A stretch of DNA of 64,000 bases from Prochlorococcus_E sp000760215 (GCF_047303175.1 NZ_CP138945.1), one strand, 5' to 3'; shown: positions 52,826-63,203, numbered from the stretch's first letter. Made by a program: numbers and translations. Notes: generated by a model not told the origin, from the sequence alone.

Positions 52826-53018
52826 GATAAATAAAGACTCATTATAGGCGTCATGGGAAAAATAATCCAAAGAAACAGCACTTTCAGGTGAAGTCCTAGA
52901 CCTAAAAGCAAGCTCTTATCAAAACAAGAGCAACTGGCATTTGCATAAGAGAAATAACTATTGCTTTATATGTTGAAGAGACTTCATAAAGCACCTGACA
53001 TTATCCGAAAAGAATTTC

Positions 53019-53261
53019 TTATTTGTTAAAAGTAAGCTGCTCGTATACTTCATAGCTCTTGAGCTGACTATCCAAAGATCTCAAATATTTTTCAACTGCA
53101 TGAAGCTCATTTTTTAAATGATTTCGTTTAAATTGCAATCCTCTAATCCTTCTTTGCATTTCCAGAAGACGTCTAACCCTATTCTCATGAGTCGAAATAT
53201 GCTTCGAAAGCTCATTTGAAAGACTCACTCCTCCATCTCCATCATTGAGTTGGTTATTCAT
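53019..53261 (-). CDS. Small coiled-coil protein, 80 aa
   Basis: Basic coiled-coil (RVRRLLEMQRRIRGLQFKRN then LHAVEKYLRSLDSQL). No catalytic site. Unknown function. Confidence 0.5.
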   Translation of the reverse strand: MNNQLNDGDGGVSLSNELSKHISTHENRVRRLLEMQRRIRGLQFKRNHLKNELHAVEKYLRSLDSQLKSYEVYEQLTFNK

Positions 53262-53393
53262 GGTGCTTCAGTGAATTTGTTTACAGAAAACTTCTCTAAA
53301 AAAGCATTCCTAATACCTTGACCTGAATTTTCAAGGCAATAATTCGTCCCCATATACCATGTCTATCAGAGACTGAACAAGCAGTAAATCAGT

Positions 53394-53427
53394 GTTAACG
53401 CTCGAGTAAATAGACTCGAGCGTTAAC
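53394..53427. terminator. Perfect 13-bp inverted repeat
   Basis: GTTAACGCTCGAG (53394-53406) with CTCGAGCGTTAAC (53415-53427), loop TAAATAGA. No T-tract follows. It sits between the coiled-coil gene and ychF. Could be a bidirectional terminator or operator. Confidence 0.5.
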
Positions 53428-53605
53428 CCCTAGGTGTTTAATCTAAATAAAGCTAAATGAGTTTCTTATTGATAGGGAGAGGGATGTGAAAATCTAGATA
53501 GCTATAAATAAAATTGAAGTTGAAATATTAAAAATGGGTAAAAACTTGAGGCTTTCAGTAAACTACTTTTGTCTAACTTAGGAGAAGGGTTGATATCACT
53601 ATCTT
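53428..53605. other. Short spacer downstream of ychF
   Basis: AT-rich; nothing else recognised. Reported because it follows a strong palindrome. Confidence 0.3.
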
Positions 53606-54697
53606 TTAAACGTTAAATAAGAATTCCATAACATCACCTTCCTTAACAATATATTCTTTACCTTCACTACGAATCCAACCTTTGTTTTTGGCCTCCACTA
53701 AAGAGCCTGCTTCAAGCAACTTTTTATAATGAATTGTCTGAGCACGAATGAAGCCTCTTTCAAAATCTGTATGTATTACTCCAGCAGCTTGGGGAGCTGT
53801 CATCCCAGACCTAATCGTCCATGCCTTAGTTTCCTTCTCACCAGTGGTGAAATAAGTACTTAGCCCTAGAAGCTGGTAAGAAGCTTTTATAAGACTTTGC
53901 AAGCCACCTTCGGGAACACCAAGGCTTTTTAAATAATCTAATCTTTCTGGTTGTCCCAATTCAATTAATTCAGCTTCAACTTGAGCAGAGATTTTTACAC
54001 TTTCATTTTTTTCTTTTTGTGCCAATTCTCCTACATTTTTTGAATAAGCATTTCCTACCGCAAGGTCATCCTCGCTCAAATTTGATGCATAGATTATAGG
54101 CTTAGCTGTTAGCAATCCTAATGGTTTAATAAATTGCTTTTCTTCATCGAGTAAATGAACATTCCTTGCAGCACCTCCCTGTTCGATTTCAAGAAAAATC
54201 TTTTCTAAAATCAAATCTTCTGTTTGACTTTCCTTACTGGTTCGAACTGATTTCTTCAACCGTTCTCTTCGCTTTTCTATTTGACTAAGATCTGATAAGC
54301 CAAGCTCTAAATTGATAATATCCATATCCCTTACTGGATTGACAGAGCCAGACACATGAATAACATTGTCATCTTCAAAGCATCGAACGACGTGAACAAT
54401 CGCATCAACCTCCCGAATATTAGATAAAAATTTATTCCCCAAACCTTCTCCGTGACTTGCACCTTCTACTAAGCCAGCAATATCAACAAACTCTATTCGC
54501 GTTGGGATTAATTCCTTGCTATGACTAATAGATCCAAGTAAATCTAATCTGTCATCAGGAACAGATACTGTTCCAACATTTGGCTCAATGGTGCAAAATG
54601 GGAAATTAGCTGCTTGAGCTTGTGCATTGGCAACTAAAGCATTAAACAAAGTGGACTTACCAACGTTTGGAAGGCCAACTATTCCTACTTTAAGCAT
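53606..54697 (-). CDS. ychF: Ribosome-binding GTPase/ATPase YchF
   Basis: Obg-family P-loop protein of 363 residues with C-terminal TGS domain. G1 is GLPNVGKST (residues 7-15), G3 is DIAGLVEGASHGEG, and the C-terminus reads IRSGMTAPQAAGVIHTDFERGF. YchF prefers ATP and is tied to translation and stress. ATG start. Confidence 0.95.
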   Translation of the reverse strand: MLKVGIVGLPNVGKSTLFNALVANAQAQAANFPFCTIEPNVGTVSVPDDRLDLLGSISHSKELIPTRIEFVDIAGLVEGASHGEGLGNKFLSNIREVDAIVHVVRCFEDDNVIHVSGSVNPVRDMDIINLELGLSDLSQIEKRRERLKKSVRTSKESQTEDLILEKIFLEIEQGGAARNVHLLDEEKQFIKPLGLLTAKPIIYASNLSEDDLAVGNAYSKNVGELAQKEKNESVKISAQVEAELIELGQPERLDYLKSLGVPEGGLQSLIKASYQLLGLSTYFTTGEKETKAWTIRSGMTAPQAAGVIHTDFERGFIRAQTIHYKKLLEAGSLVEAKNKGWIRSEGKEYIVKEGDVMEFLFNV

Positions 54698-54819
54698 TAG
54701 AAAAAATCTAAAAACAACATTCGAGGGGTTATTCTTACGAAACTAATTGCTTAAGCATCTTAAAACCAGTCAAAGAGAAAAACTAAAATGTCCCGTCAAA
54801 AAAGCTCATTTCAAAACCA

Positions 54820-55881
54820 ATGATAAGTTCAAATCGAAAAAAGATTATTGGCATTATTGCTTTTATATTAATCCTTAGTGGTGGAAATATTTTCCTCAAA
54901 AGAGGTTCTAGCAATAGTAAGCAGGATTTAACTAGCTATACAGTAGCTGCTGAGAAAGGTCAGTTACCATCTATTATTACTGCTAGTGGAGAGCTCCAGG
55001 CTAGAAAAAGTGTAAATGTAAATCCTCATCGTCAAGGAATAATAGAAGAAGTGTATGTCACTGAAGGAGAGGCCGTTACCAAAGACCAATTGCTTGCAAA
55101 AATACAAGGTAGAGACTTTAAATATCGCTTTAATGCACTTGAAGCAGAATTTAAAAATGCCAAATCAGCTTTTGCTCGTAGAGAACAATTATTTCTAGAA
55201 GGTGGAATAAGTAAAGAGAAGTACGAAGAATTCCAAAAAGTTTTTCTGATTAGCAAAGCCAAGCTCGAGCAAATTAAAGTAGAAGGGGAAGAATTATTCA
55301 TCAAATCACCTTTAAAAGGAATAATCACTGCCAAATATGCAGAGCCTGGAAGCTTTGTGTCTCCAACTTCGCAAAAATCAAGTAACGGAAATTCTATTAA
55401 GACTTCAGTGGTAGAAATATCTCAAGGCTTAGAAGTAATTTCAAAAGTACCTGAAAGTGATATAGGTCGAATTCAAATAAACCAGATGGCTAGCATTCGA
55501 GTGGAAGCTTTCCCAGATGAGCGATTTAATTCTATTGTCAGTGAAATAGCCCCAAGAGCAACTAGAAAAAACAATGTCACTTCATTTGAGGTCCAACTAT
55601 CGCTAATTAACCCTCCAAAGAAATTACGTATTGGAATGACTGCCGATATAGAGTTTAAAGCTGGTGACTCGGGGCTTAAGACAATTGTGCCTACTGTGGC
55701 AATAGTGACTGAAGATGGAGCTACAGGTTTATTAATGGTAGGCAAAAATAATCAGCCTATATTCCAAAAAGTTGAACTTGGGTCAAGCAGTGGTAACAAG
55801 ACTGCGATAATTAAAGGAATTAACCCTGGTGAAAAAATCTTCATTGATATTCCGCCATGGTCAAAAAGAAAACGGAAATAA
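54820..55881 (+). CDS. HlyD/MacA-family periplasmic adaptor
   Basis: Membrane-fusion protein of 353 residues. N-terminal signal/TM (IIGIIAFILILSGGNIF), biotinyl-lipoyl halves with the RQGIIEEVYV and IKSPLKGIITAKYAEPGSFV segments, a coiled hairpin and beta-barrel (EIAPRATRKNNVTSF). Such adaptors pair with ABC or RND efflux pumps, but no pump gene is adjacent in the window. Confidence 0.85.
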   Translation: MISSNRKKIIGIIAFILILSGGNIFLKRGSSNSKQDLTSYTVAAEKGQLPSIITASGELQARKSVNVNPHRQGIIEEVYVTEGEAVTKDQLLAKIQGRDFKYRFNALEAEFKNAKSAFARREQLFLEGGISKEKYEEFQKVFLISKAKLEQIKVEGEELFIKSPLKGIITAKYAEPGSFVSPTSQKSSNGNSIKTSVVEISQGLEVISKVPESDIGRIQINQMASIRVEAFPDERFNSIVSEIAPRATRKNNVTSFEVQLSLINPPKKLRIGMTADIEFKAGDSGLKTIVPTVAIVTEDGATGLLMVGKNNQPIFQKVELGSSSGNKTAIIKGINPGEKIFIDIPPWSKRKRK

Positions 55882-55911
55882 ATCAATTTTTCAGATCATC
55901 TATAAAAAACT

Positions 55912-58854
55912 ATGACACTAAGCCAAGAAAAACCTATTTTACTTTTAGTTGATGGCCATTCACTTGCATTCAGAAGTTTCTATGCATTTAGCAAAGGTGG
56001 TGAAGGTGGTTTAAGAACCAAGGCAGGTCTCCCTACAAGTGTGACCTATGGATTTCTAAAAAGCCTCCTTGACAACTGTAAGGTTCTTAGCCCGCAGGGA
56101 GTAACAATTGCTTTTGACACTGCGGAGCCAACATTTCGTCACAAAAAAGATCCAAACTATAAAGCCAATCGAGATATAGCACCAGAAATTTTCTTTCAAG
56201 ATCTAGACCAACTTAAACAAATCCTTAAAGAAAGTCTCAATCTACCAATTATCACAGCACCAGGGTATGAAGCTGATGACGTTCTAGGAACATTGGCGAC
56301 TAGAGCATCGAGCGACGGCTGGAAAGTTCACATTCTCACTGGTGATAGAGATCTTTTCCAGCTTGTAGATGACGACAGGAGCATAGCCGTTCTATACATG
56401 GGTGGCGGCCCCTATGCAAAAAGTGGCAACCCATCACTTATTGATGAGGCCGGGGTAAAAGACAAGCTTGGTGTAAGGCCAAAAGAAGTTATCGATTTAA
56501 AAGCTCTAACAGGTGACAGCTCTGATAACATTCCTGGTGTTAGAGGTGTAGGACCTAAAACAGCCATTAATTTGCTCAAAGAGAATGGCGATCTGGATAG
56601 TATATTTAAATCATTAGATCAACTAGAGTCAAAGGGGGAGAAAGCTTCTCAAGGGTCTATTAAAGGGGCATTAAAAATAAAATTAAAAGAAGGGAAAGAG
56701 AAAGCATATCTTTCTAAAGAGCTAGCTGAAATCTTGACCGAAATCCCCATAAAGGAAGAGCTAAGCCTAGAATTAACTGAAATTAAAAAAGAAAATCTAA
56801 CAGAATCTCTTGAAGAATTAGAACTCTATAGCCTTATTAATCAAATACCAAGTTTCACCGCAAGCTTCTCTCAAGGAGGCTTTAAAGCAAATAAAGAAAG
56901 CCTAGACAAGCAAAAAGAATCATCCAAAACCATAATTCACAAATCTAATAACAAGGGAAAGAATGATATAAACAAACCTCCACCTATTAAGCCTTCAATC
57001 ATTACCACTGAAAACCAACTTCAATCTCTAGCACAGAAGTTGATGAATTTTAATCAATCACTACAGCCAGTTGCTATAGATACAGAAACAACGGACTTAA
57101 ATCCATTCAAAGCAGAGTTAGTTGGCATTGGCCTATGCTGGGGCGAAGGACTAGACGAGATATCATACATTCCCTTGGCTCATAACAATCCTCAAACTTC
57201 ACAACAACAGCTACCTTTACAAACTGTCGTTCAAGCTTTAACGCCTTGGTTAAGCAGTTCAAACAATCCAAAAATCCTTCAAAACGCTAAATATGATCGA
57301 CTGATTTTTCTTCACTATGGAATCCCCCTGGAAGGAGTAATTATGGATACTCTCCTTGCTGATTATCTCTGTAATGCCACAAGAAAGCATAGTCTAGAGG
57401 AAATAACAAAAAGAGAGTTTGGGTTTACCCCAACAAGCTTTAAAGAACTTGTTGGCAAGGGGCAAAACTTTAAAGATGTTGGCATAAATGATGCAAGTAT
57501 TTACTGCGGAATGGATGTATATCTCACACGGAAACTATCATTTCGGCTTAAATCACAACTTCAAGAAATGGGTGCAGAGCTTATAAGCCTATTAGAAACA
57601 GTAGAACAACCCCTTGAACATATCCTTGCTGAAATGGAAGCCAGAGGAATATGTATAGACGTTCCCTATCTAAAAGAATTATCAAATGAGTTGAATCATA
57701 AGTTAAATGAATTAGAGGAACAAGCTTATGAACTTGCTGAGACCCCATTCAATCTCAACTCTCCAAAACAACTTGGGGAAGTCCTCTTTGACATTCTCAA
57801 TTTAGATAGAAGAAAATCTCGCAAAACTAAAACCGGATGGAGTACGGATGCAAATGTACTTGAAAAACTTGAGAATGATCATCCACTTGTTCCCCTATTG
57901 ATTGAGCATCGAACACTTAGCAAACTTGTAAGTACTTATGTAGATGCACTCCCGGAATTAGTTGAGAAGGAAACTGGTAGAGTCCATACAGATTTCAACC
58001 AGGCCGTTACGGCAACAGGACGTTTAAGTAGTAGCAATCCAAACCTACAAAATATTCCCATTAGGACTGAGTTCAGCAGACGAATAAGAAAAGCCTTCTT
58101 GCCTCAAGAAAACTGGAAATTAATAAGTGCAGACTACTCTCAAATAGAGTTACGCATTCTTGCTCACCTCTCTGGTGAAGAGATTCTTCAGCAGGCCTAT
58201 CAAAAGGGAGAAGATGTTCATACTTTAACTGCGAAGATTCTTTTAGAAAAAGATTCAATCAACTCCAATGAAAGACGTCTAGGTAAAACTATTAATTTTG
58301 GCGTTGTTTATGGCATGGGTGCTCAACGTTTTGCGAGATCAACAGGTGTTACTCAATCCGAAGCTAAAGAGTTTTTAAACAAATACAAAGAAAGATATCC
58401 AAAAGTTTTTTCTTTTCTGGAGTTTCAAGAGAGGCTTGCCTTGAGCAAAGGCTATGTAAAAACATTACTTGGCAGGCGCAGATATTTTGACTTTGATCGA
58501 AATGGTTTAGGAAGACTCCTAGGCAAAGATCCTATGAGTATAGACTTGAAATTTGCCCGACGAGCGGGAATGGAAGCCCAACAATTAAGAGCAGCAGCAA
58601 ATGCACCTATTCAAGGCTCAAGCGCCGATATAATTAAGATAGCAATGGTACAATTAGCTGGGCAGCTCAAAAAGAAAAGTCTACCTGCAAACCTTCTGTT
58701 ACAAGTGCATGATGAATTAGTTTTAGAAGCAGATCCGTCAGCACTAGAAGAGGTTAAAGAACTAGTTATTACTACAATGGAGAATGCTATACACCTTAAT
58801 GTTCCTCTAGTTGTAGATGCAGCTATTGGGAACAACTGGATGGATGCAAAATAA
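55912..58854 (+). CDS. polA: DNA polymerase I
   Basis: A 980-residue PolA with all three parts: N-terminal 5'-3' exonuclease (LLVDGHSLAFRSFYAF; GDSSDNIPGVRGVGPKTA), 3'-5' exonuclease (AIDTETTDLNPF with the DxE pair intact) and polymerase (SADYSQIELRILAHLSGE, RLGKTINFGVVYGMG, LLQVHDELVLEA). Repairs and removes RNA primers. ATG start; cysS follows on the same strand. Confidence 0.97.
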   Translation: MTLSQEKPILLLVDGHSLAFRSFYAFSKGGEGGLRTKAGLPTSVTYGFLKSLLDNCKVLSPQGVTIAFDTAEPTFRHKKDPNYKANRDIAPEIFFQDLDQLKQILKESLNLPIITAPGYEADDVLGTLATRASSDGWKVHILTGDRDLFQLVDDDRSIAVLYMGGGPYAKSGNPSLIDEAGVKDKLGVRPKEVIDLKALTGDSSDNIPGVRGVGPKTAINLLKENGDLDSIFKSLDQLESKGEKASQGSIKGALKIKLKEGKEKAYLSKELAEILTEIPIKEELSLELTEIKKENLTESLEELELYSLINQIPSFTASFSQGGFKANKESLDKQKESSKTIIHKSNNKGKNDINKPPPIKPSIITTENQLQSLAQKLMNFNQSLQPVAIDTETTDLNPFKAELVGIGLCWGEGLDEISYIPLAHNNPQTSQQQLPLQTVVQALTPWLSSSNNPKILQNAKYDRLIFLHYGIPLEGVIMDTLLADYLCNATRKHSLEEITKREFGFTPTSFKELVGKGQNFKDVGINDASIYCGMDVYLTRKLSFRLKSQLQEMGAELISLLETVEQPLEHILAEMEARGICIDVPYLKELSNELNHKLNELEEQAYELAETPFNLNSPKQLGEVLFDILNLDRRKSRKTKTGWSTDANVLEKLENDHPLVPLLIEHRTLSKLVSTYVDALPELVEKETGRVHTDFNQAVTATGRLSSSNPNLQNIPIRTEFSRRIRKAFLPQENWKLISADYSQIELRILAHLSGEEILQQAYQKGEDVHTLTAKILLEKDSINSNERRLGKTINFGVVYGMGAQRFARSTGVTQSEAKEFLNKYKERYPKVFSFLEFQERLALSKGYVKTLLGRRRYFDFDRNGLGRLLGKDPMSIDLKFARRAGMEAQQLRAAANAPIQGSSADIIKIAMVQLAGQLKKKSLPANLLLQVHDELVLEADPSALEEVKELVITTMENAIHLNVPLVVDAAIGNNWMDAK

Positions 58855-58901
58855 ATCTAAAACCAAATAATGGATAGTCATCAAAACCTTGCAATAAAAA
58901 A

Positions 58902-60404
58902 GTGTCCTTAAAATTAACAAACACTCTCACCAAACAAACCGAGTATTTCAATCCAATTACACCTGGAGAAATAAGTATTTATTGTTGTGGTGTAACTGTA
59001 TACGATCTTTGTCACCTAGGACATGCGCGTAGCTATATCGTATGGGATGTTTTGAGAAGATACTTTCATTGGAAAGGTTATAAAGTTAATTTTATCCAAA
59101 ATTTTACCGATATTGACGACAAGATCCTAACAAGAGCAGCTCAAGAGAAATGTACGATGAACGAAATTAGTGAAAGAAATATAAAAGAATTCCATCAAGA
59201 CATGGATGCTCTAGGAATCTTACCCCCCACCCGAATGCCGCGAGCCACACGATGCCTAAATGCGATTAGATCAATGATAGAAGATCTGGAAAGGAAAGGC
59301 GTCGCCTATTCAATAGAAGGTGATGTCTACTTCTCTGTAATGAAGCATAGAGAGTATGGGAAGTTAAGTAGGCGTGAATTATCAGAACAACAACTAAATG
59401 CCGATGGGCGAGTTGACAGCATAGAAGGAGCACGTAAACGAAACCCTTTTGACTTTGCACTTTGGAAGGGAGCCAAGAAAGGGGAGCCAAGTTTCAGCTC
59501 TCCTTGGGGAGAAGGGCGGCCTGGCTGGCATATTGAATGTTCTGCAATGGTGCTACAAGAACTAGGAGAAACAATAGATATTCATTTAGGAGGAGCAGAT
59601 CTCATTTTCCCACATCATGAAAATGAGATCGCACAATCTGAAATGGCTAATGGGAAAAAATTGGCAAATTTTTGGCTTCACAATGGGATGGTAAATGTTG
59701 GCGGTCAAAAAATGAGCAAGTCATTAGGCAATTTCACAACAATTAGGTCTCTACTCCAACAAGGCAGATCTGCAATGACTCTTAGACTATTTATACTTCA
59801 AGCTCACTATCGAAAACCGCTAGATTTCACGAAAGAAGCTCTTGATGCTGCTTCAATAGGCTGGGAAAGACTTAACAGAGTACTTTGTATCGGACTAATA
59901 CACTATCAAACTCTGAACTGGCCTAAAACAAAAGTTCAATTACCCATAATCAATGATCTGTATAAGCTTTCTACAAATACAGAGTTAAATGAATCTCATC
60001 AGAATTTCATAACAGCATTAAATGACGACCTGAATACATCAGTAGCTATATCAATCTTATTTGATCTTGCTCGGCCACTTAAATCAATAGCCAACACAAT
60101 AGAAGGTAACATTTTCGAATCATTACCAGAATCAGATAATCAAAAGACATATTCAAGGTGGTTGCTTCTTATCACACTGGCAGGTGTTCTAGGTCTTCAA
60201 GCAGAACTTCCAAGCCAAAACAATCCATCCAAACATTCTAATAGCCTATCTAAAGAGGCTATTTCAGCTGCAATAGAAGAGCGCAATAAAGCTAAATTAT
60301 CAAAGGATTTTGATAAAGCAGATGAGATAAGAGAGAGTCTAAGGAAACAAGGGATTGAATTAATTGATAAAAAAGGGGGCATAACAGATTGGGTGCAAAG
60401 TTAA
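58902..60404 (+). CDS. cysS: Cysteinyl-tRNA synthetase
   Basis: Class I aminoacyl-tRNA synthetase of 500 residues. HIGH-type motif is CHLGH (residues 37-41) and KMSKS is QKMSKSLGN. Zn-site residues lie in IYCCGVTV and FPHHENEIAQSE. GTG start at 58902. Function is charging tRNA-Cys. Confidence 0.97.
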   Translation: MSLKLTNTLTKQTEYFNPITPGEISIYCCGVTVYDLCHLGHARSYIVWDVLRRYFHWKGYKVNFIQNFTDIDDKILTRAAQEKCTMNEISERNIKEFHQDMDALGILPPTRMPRATRCLNAIRSMIEDLERKGVAYSIEGDVYFSVMKHREYGKLSRRELSEQQLNADGRVDSIEGARKRNPFDFALWKGAKKGEPSFSSPWGEGRPGWHIECSAMVLQELGETIDIHLGGADLIFPHHENEIAQSEMANGKKLANFWLHNGMVNVGGQKMSKSLGNFTTIRSLLQQGRSAMTLRLFILQAHYRKPLDFTKEALDAASIGWERLNRVLCIGLIHYQTLNWPKTKVQLPIINDLYKLSTNTELNESHQNFITALNDDLNTSVAISILFDLARPLKSIANTIEGNIFESLPESDNQKTYSRWLLLITLAGVLGLQAELPSQNNPSKHSNSLSKEAISAAIEERNKAKLSKDFDKADEIRESLRKQGIELIDKKGGITDWVQS

Positions 60405-60492
60405 GCTTTCCTCCATTACTCCCAACATCATGAACTTTTCAACCTGAATCTAACCATAGGATGAGAGACTATGAGGTAATTGCTAGAGCATT

Positions 60493-61746
60493 GTGAAAGC
60501 CATCAGCGTGCTGGGTTCCACTGGTTCGATTGGCACCCAAACGCTCGAAATAGCCAAAGAGTTCCCAGAACAGTTCAAAGTAGTTGCTTTAACAGCAGGT
60601 AAGAACTTGGATTTAGTTGTGGAACAAGTCAATCAGTATCAACCAGAAGTTGTTGCAGTAGCCGACGAGACTGATTTGCCTAAGCTTCATGAACGATTAA
60701 AAGATCTGCTTAAGGGAAACAAGTCTAAGAAGCCCCCTCAATTAGTTGCTGGTGCAGAAGGATTAAATATTGCAGCTTCCTGGGATACTGCGGAATTAGT
60801 AGTTACAGGAATTGTTGGCTGTGCAGGACTACTTCCTACTATTGCTGCAATAAAAGCAGGGAAAGATATTGCTCTAGCAAATAAAGAGACATTAATAGCA
60901 GCAGGTCCAGTAGTACTTCCAGAACTGAAGGCTAGTGGAAGCAGATTATTACCTGCAGATTCAGAACATTCAGCAATATTCCAATGTTTACAAGGGACTC
61001 CTTGGGCCGACAATGCCCGCCTTTCTACTGGAATTCCTACACCCGGTCTAAGGAATATTCAGCTCACAGCATCTGGAGGTGCATTCCGTGACTGGCGAAA
61101 AGAAGACTTAAAGAACGCAACCGTTAAAGATGCAACTAGCCATCCCAATTGGAGTATGGGAAAAAAAATTACAGTTGACTCAGCAACTCTTATGAATAAA
61201 GGCCTTGAAGTAATAGAAGCACATTATTTATTTGGTCTTGATTACGAACACATAGAAATAGTTATTCACCCTCAAAGCATTATTCACTCAATGGTTGAAT
61301 TGGCAGATTCATCTGTTTTAGCTCAAATGGGCTGGCCTGACATGAAGCTCCCAATTCTTTATGCAATGAGTTGGCCAAAAAGGGTGGAAACCCACTGGGA
61401 AAGGCTAAACCTCTCAAAAATAAAACAACTAACTTTCAATGAGCCAGACATATCAAAATATCCCTGCATAGAACTTGCATATGCAGCGGGGAAAGCCGCT
61501 GGGACCATGCCTGCCGTTCTAAATGCAGCAAATGAACAAGCTGTAGCTCTTTTTCTTGAAGAAAAGATTCATTTTTTAAATATTCCAAAAGTTATAGAAA
61601 ATGCATGTGAGAGTCACAAGAACGACATTAAAACTGATCCTCAAGTAAACGATGTAATTGAAGTAGATAAATGGGCCCGAAAAGTAGTCAAATCTCAAGT
61701 CGAAAAAAATTCCCGTCAAATATCTATGGCGACATATATAGGATGA
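60493..61746 (+). CDS. dxr: 1-deoxy-D-xylulose 5-phosphate reductoisomerase
   Basis: The MEP-pathway enzyme making 2-C-methylerythritol 4-phosphate for isoprenoids (including the phytyl tail and carotenoids). NADPH site LGSTGSIGTQTL; substrate-binding PADSEHSAIFQCL; then TVDSATLMNKGLEVIEAH. 417 residues; GTG start. Its stop overlaps the start of the ferredoxin-like gene (ATGA). Confidence 0.96.
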   Translation: MKAISVLGSTGSIGTQTLEIAKEFPEQFKVVALTAGKNLDLVVEQVNQYQPEVVAVADETDLPKLHERLKDLLKGNKSKKPPQLVAGAEGLNIAASWDTAELVVTGIVGCAGLLPTIAAIKAGKDIALANKETLIAAGPVVLPELKASGSRLLPADSEHSAIFQCLQGTPWADNARLSTGIPTPGLRNIQLTASGGAFRDWRKEDLKNATVKDATSHPNWSMGKKITVDSATLMNKGLEVIEAHYLFGLDYEHIEIVIHPQSIIHSMVELADSSVLAQMGWPDMKLPILYAMSWPKRVETHWERLNLSKIKQLTFNEPDISKYPCIELAYAAGKAAGTMPAVLNAANEQAVALFLEEKIHFLNIPKVIENACESHKNDIKTDPQVNDVIEVDKWARKVVKSQVEKNSRQISMATYIG

Positions 61747-62111
61747 ATATTCAGGTAAGTCACCACCTTTTGTTATGTACAGCAACACCCAAATCATCTT
61801 GTTGCAACCAAAAGCAAAGCATTGAAAGCTGGGAAAGTCTTAAAAGCATTCTTAGGAAATTAAACCTTGAAGATCCTAATCGTTCTGCGGGAATAGTTAT
61901 GAGAAGCAAAGTTGACTGTCTAAGAATATGCAACTCTGGTCCAATTCTTTTAATCTGGCCTGAAGGGATTTGGTATCAAAATGTTTCTCCTAGTCGCATA
62001 GAAGTAATAATTAAAAGCCATATAATCGAAGGAATTCCAATAAAAGAATGGATCTTTAAGGAAACTCCATTAAAGTTTCCAATAACACGTTTAATGAACA
62101 ATTCTTGTTAG
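61743..62111 (+). CDS. Thioredoxin-like [2Fe-2S] ferredoxin
   Basis: A 122-residue protein: LLCTATPKSSCCNQKQS with cysteine pair, then DCLRICNSGPILLIWPEGIWYQN. This pattern fits thioredoxin-like [2Fe-2S] ferredoxins. The ATG overlaps the dxr stop (ATGA), so the two are probably coupled and could supply or regulate electrons near the MEP pathway (inference). The frame opens earlier inside dxr. Confidence 0.8.
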   Translation: MNIQVSHHLLLCTATPKSSCCNQKQSIESWESLKSILRKLNLEDPNRSAGIVMRSKVDCLRICNSGPILLIWPEGIWYQNVSPSRIEVIIKSHIIEGIPIKEWIFKETPLKFPITRLMNNSC

Positions 62112-63203
62112 CCAACGTTGAACCACATCATCCCCCCAGCAGCCACTTAAACCATGAAAGCCATTATGACCTCCATGATTTGTTAATAAGAATTCTAATT
62201 TAGTTGATGGGTTTTTAAAACGTACATTCTCATACAAATGCTTAAAAGGCTCCCAAGGAACCCAAGGGTCATCAACAGAATGTATTAACAATGTCTTTGG
62301 CATAATATCAAGCTTATTCAAAAGTAATGCATTTAATGGTGAGGCTTGCTTGTAATAATCATCTACATCTCTAAAGCCCCATCTAGGAGCGGTTATTGCC
62401 GCATCAAACTCACGAATCGACGATGTAATTAGATTATTCCAGCTATTGCTTTTAATCAAGAAGTCTCTTTCTTTCTCATTAACCCCAAATGGATCAGCAA
62501 GAGTCTGTTTAACTAATCTGTGTAACAACCAAGTTTGATAAAGCTTATTCCTATTCTTCTCAATGCAAGCACTGCTTGCTGCTAAATCCAGGGGGCTACT
62601 AATACAGACTAATCCATCTAAAGCATTGCTCCTTGAAGAAGAGGCCCACTCCAAGCAAGCATTTAATAAAATAGTACCTCCTAGAGAGATGCCTACTCCG
62701 AATAGTGGTACTAAATTATTTTTTGTTTTCCTGTTGTTTCCTAGAGAACTACAAATTTCTCTAGCCTTTGTTATTGCAGGAAATACATCAGCATTGCAAT
62801 TTGCTGCATATGTACCAGCCGCAAATTTTCTACCAGGAGCAGCTCCTCTAAGGTTCAATCTTAATACGGCAAAGCCTGCCTTAAGCAATGCAAAAGACAT
62901 ACGTCTCAACCCTCTTCTACGACTTGAACCTCCTAATCCATGAAGAATCAAAATCAAACCTTTAACTGAAGAAAGATCTACAGGCTTATTCAGAAAAGCT
63001 ATTAATTTTTCTTTTCCTAGGTTTCCAATTTGCTTTGAAGGTATTTCTATATGAACAAATTCATTATCAGGAAGGCAAACATTATCATCAACAAAAGTAT
63101 CTCTAAGAGTTTGAAGATCTCCGCCAATCCATGGTAATCGTTGCTGAAAGAGCTTTAGCCCAAGATCTTCAGGCAAACCAAGAGAAGATTCAACTGTTAC
63201 CAC
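62091..63203 (-). CDS. Alpha/beta hydrolase, YheT-like
   Basis: A 370-residue cytoplasmic hydrolase resembling YheT/COG0429: LILHGLGGSSRRRGLRRMSF, the GXSXG elbow GVGISLGGTILL, LIHSVDDPWVPW and NHGGHNGFHG near the end. Substrate unknown (esterase/lipase by fold). GTG start overlaps pntB by 14 bases. Convergent with the ferredoxin-like gene, 21-base overlap. Confidence 0.88.
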   Translation of the reverse strand: MVTVESSLGLPEDLGLKLFQQRLPWIGGDLQTLRDTFVDDNVCLPDNEFVHIEIPSKQIGNLGKEKLIAFLNKPVDLSSVKGLILILHGLGGSSRRRGLRRMSFALLKAGFAVLRLNLRGAAPGRKFAAGTYAANCNADVFPAITKAREICSSLGNNRKTKNNLVPLFGVGISLGGTILLNACLEWASSSRSNALDGLVCISSPLDLAASSACIEKNRNKLYQTWLLHRLVKQTLADPFGVNEKERDFLIKSNSWNNLITSSIREFDAAITAPRWGFRDVDDYYKQASPLNALLLNKLDIMPKTLLIHSVDDPWVPWEPFKHLYENVRFKNPSTKLEFLLTNHGGHNGFHGLSGCWGDDVVQRWLTRIVH

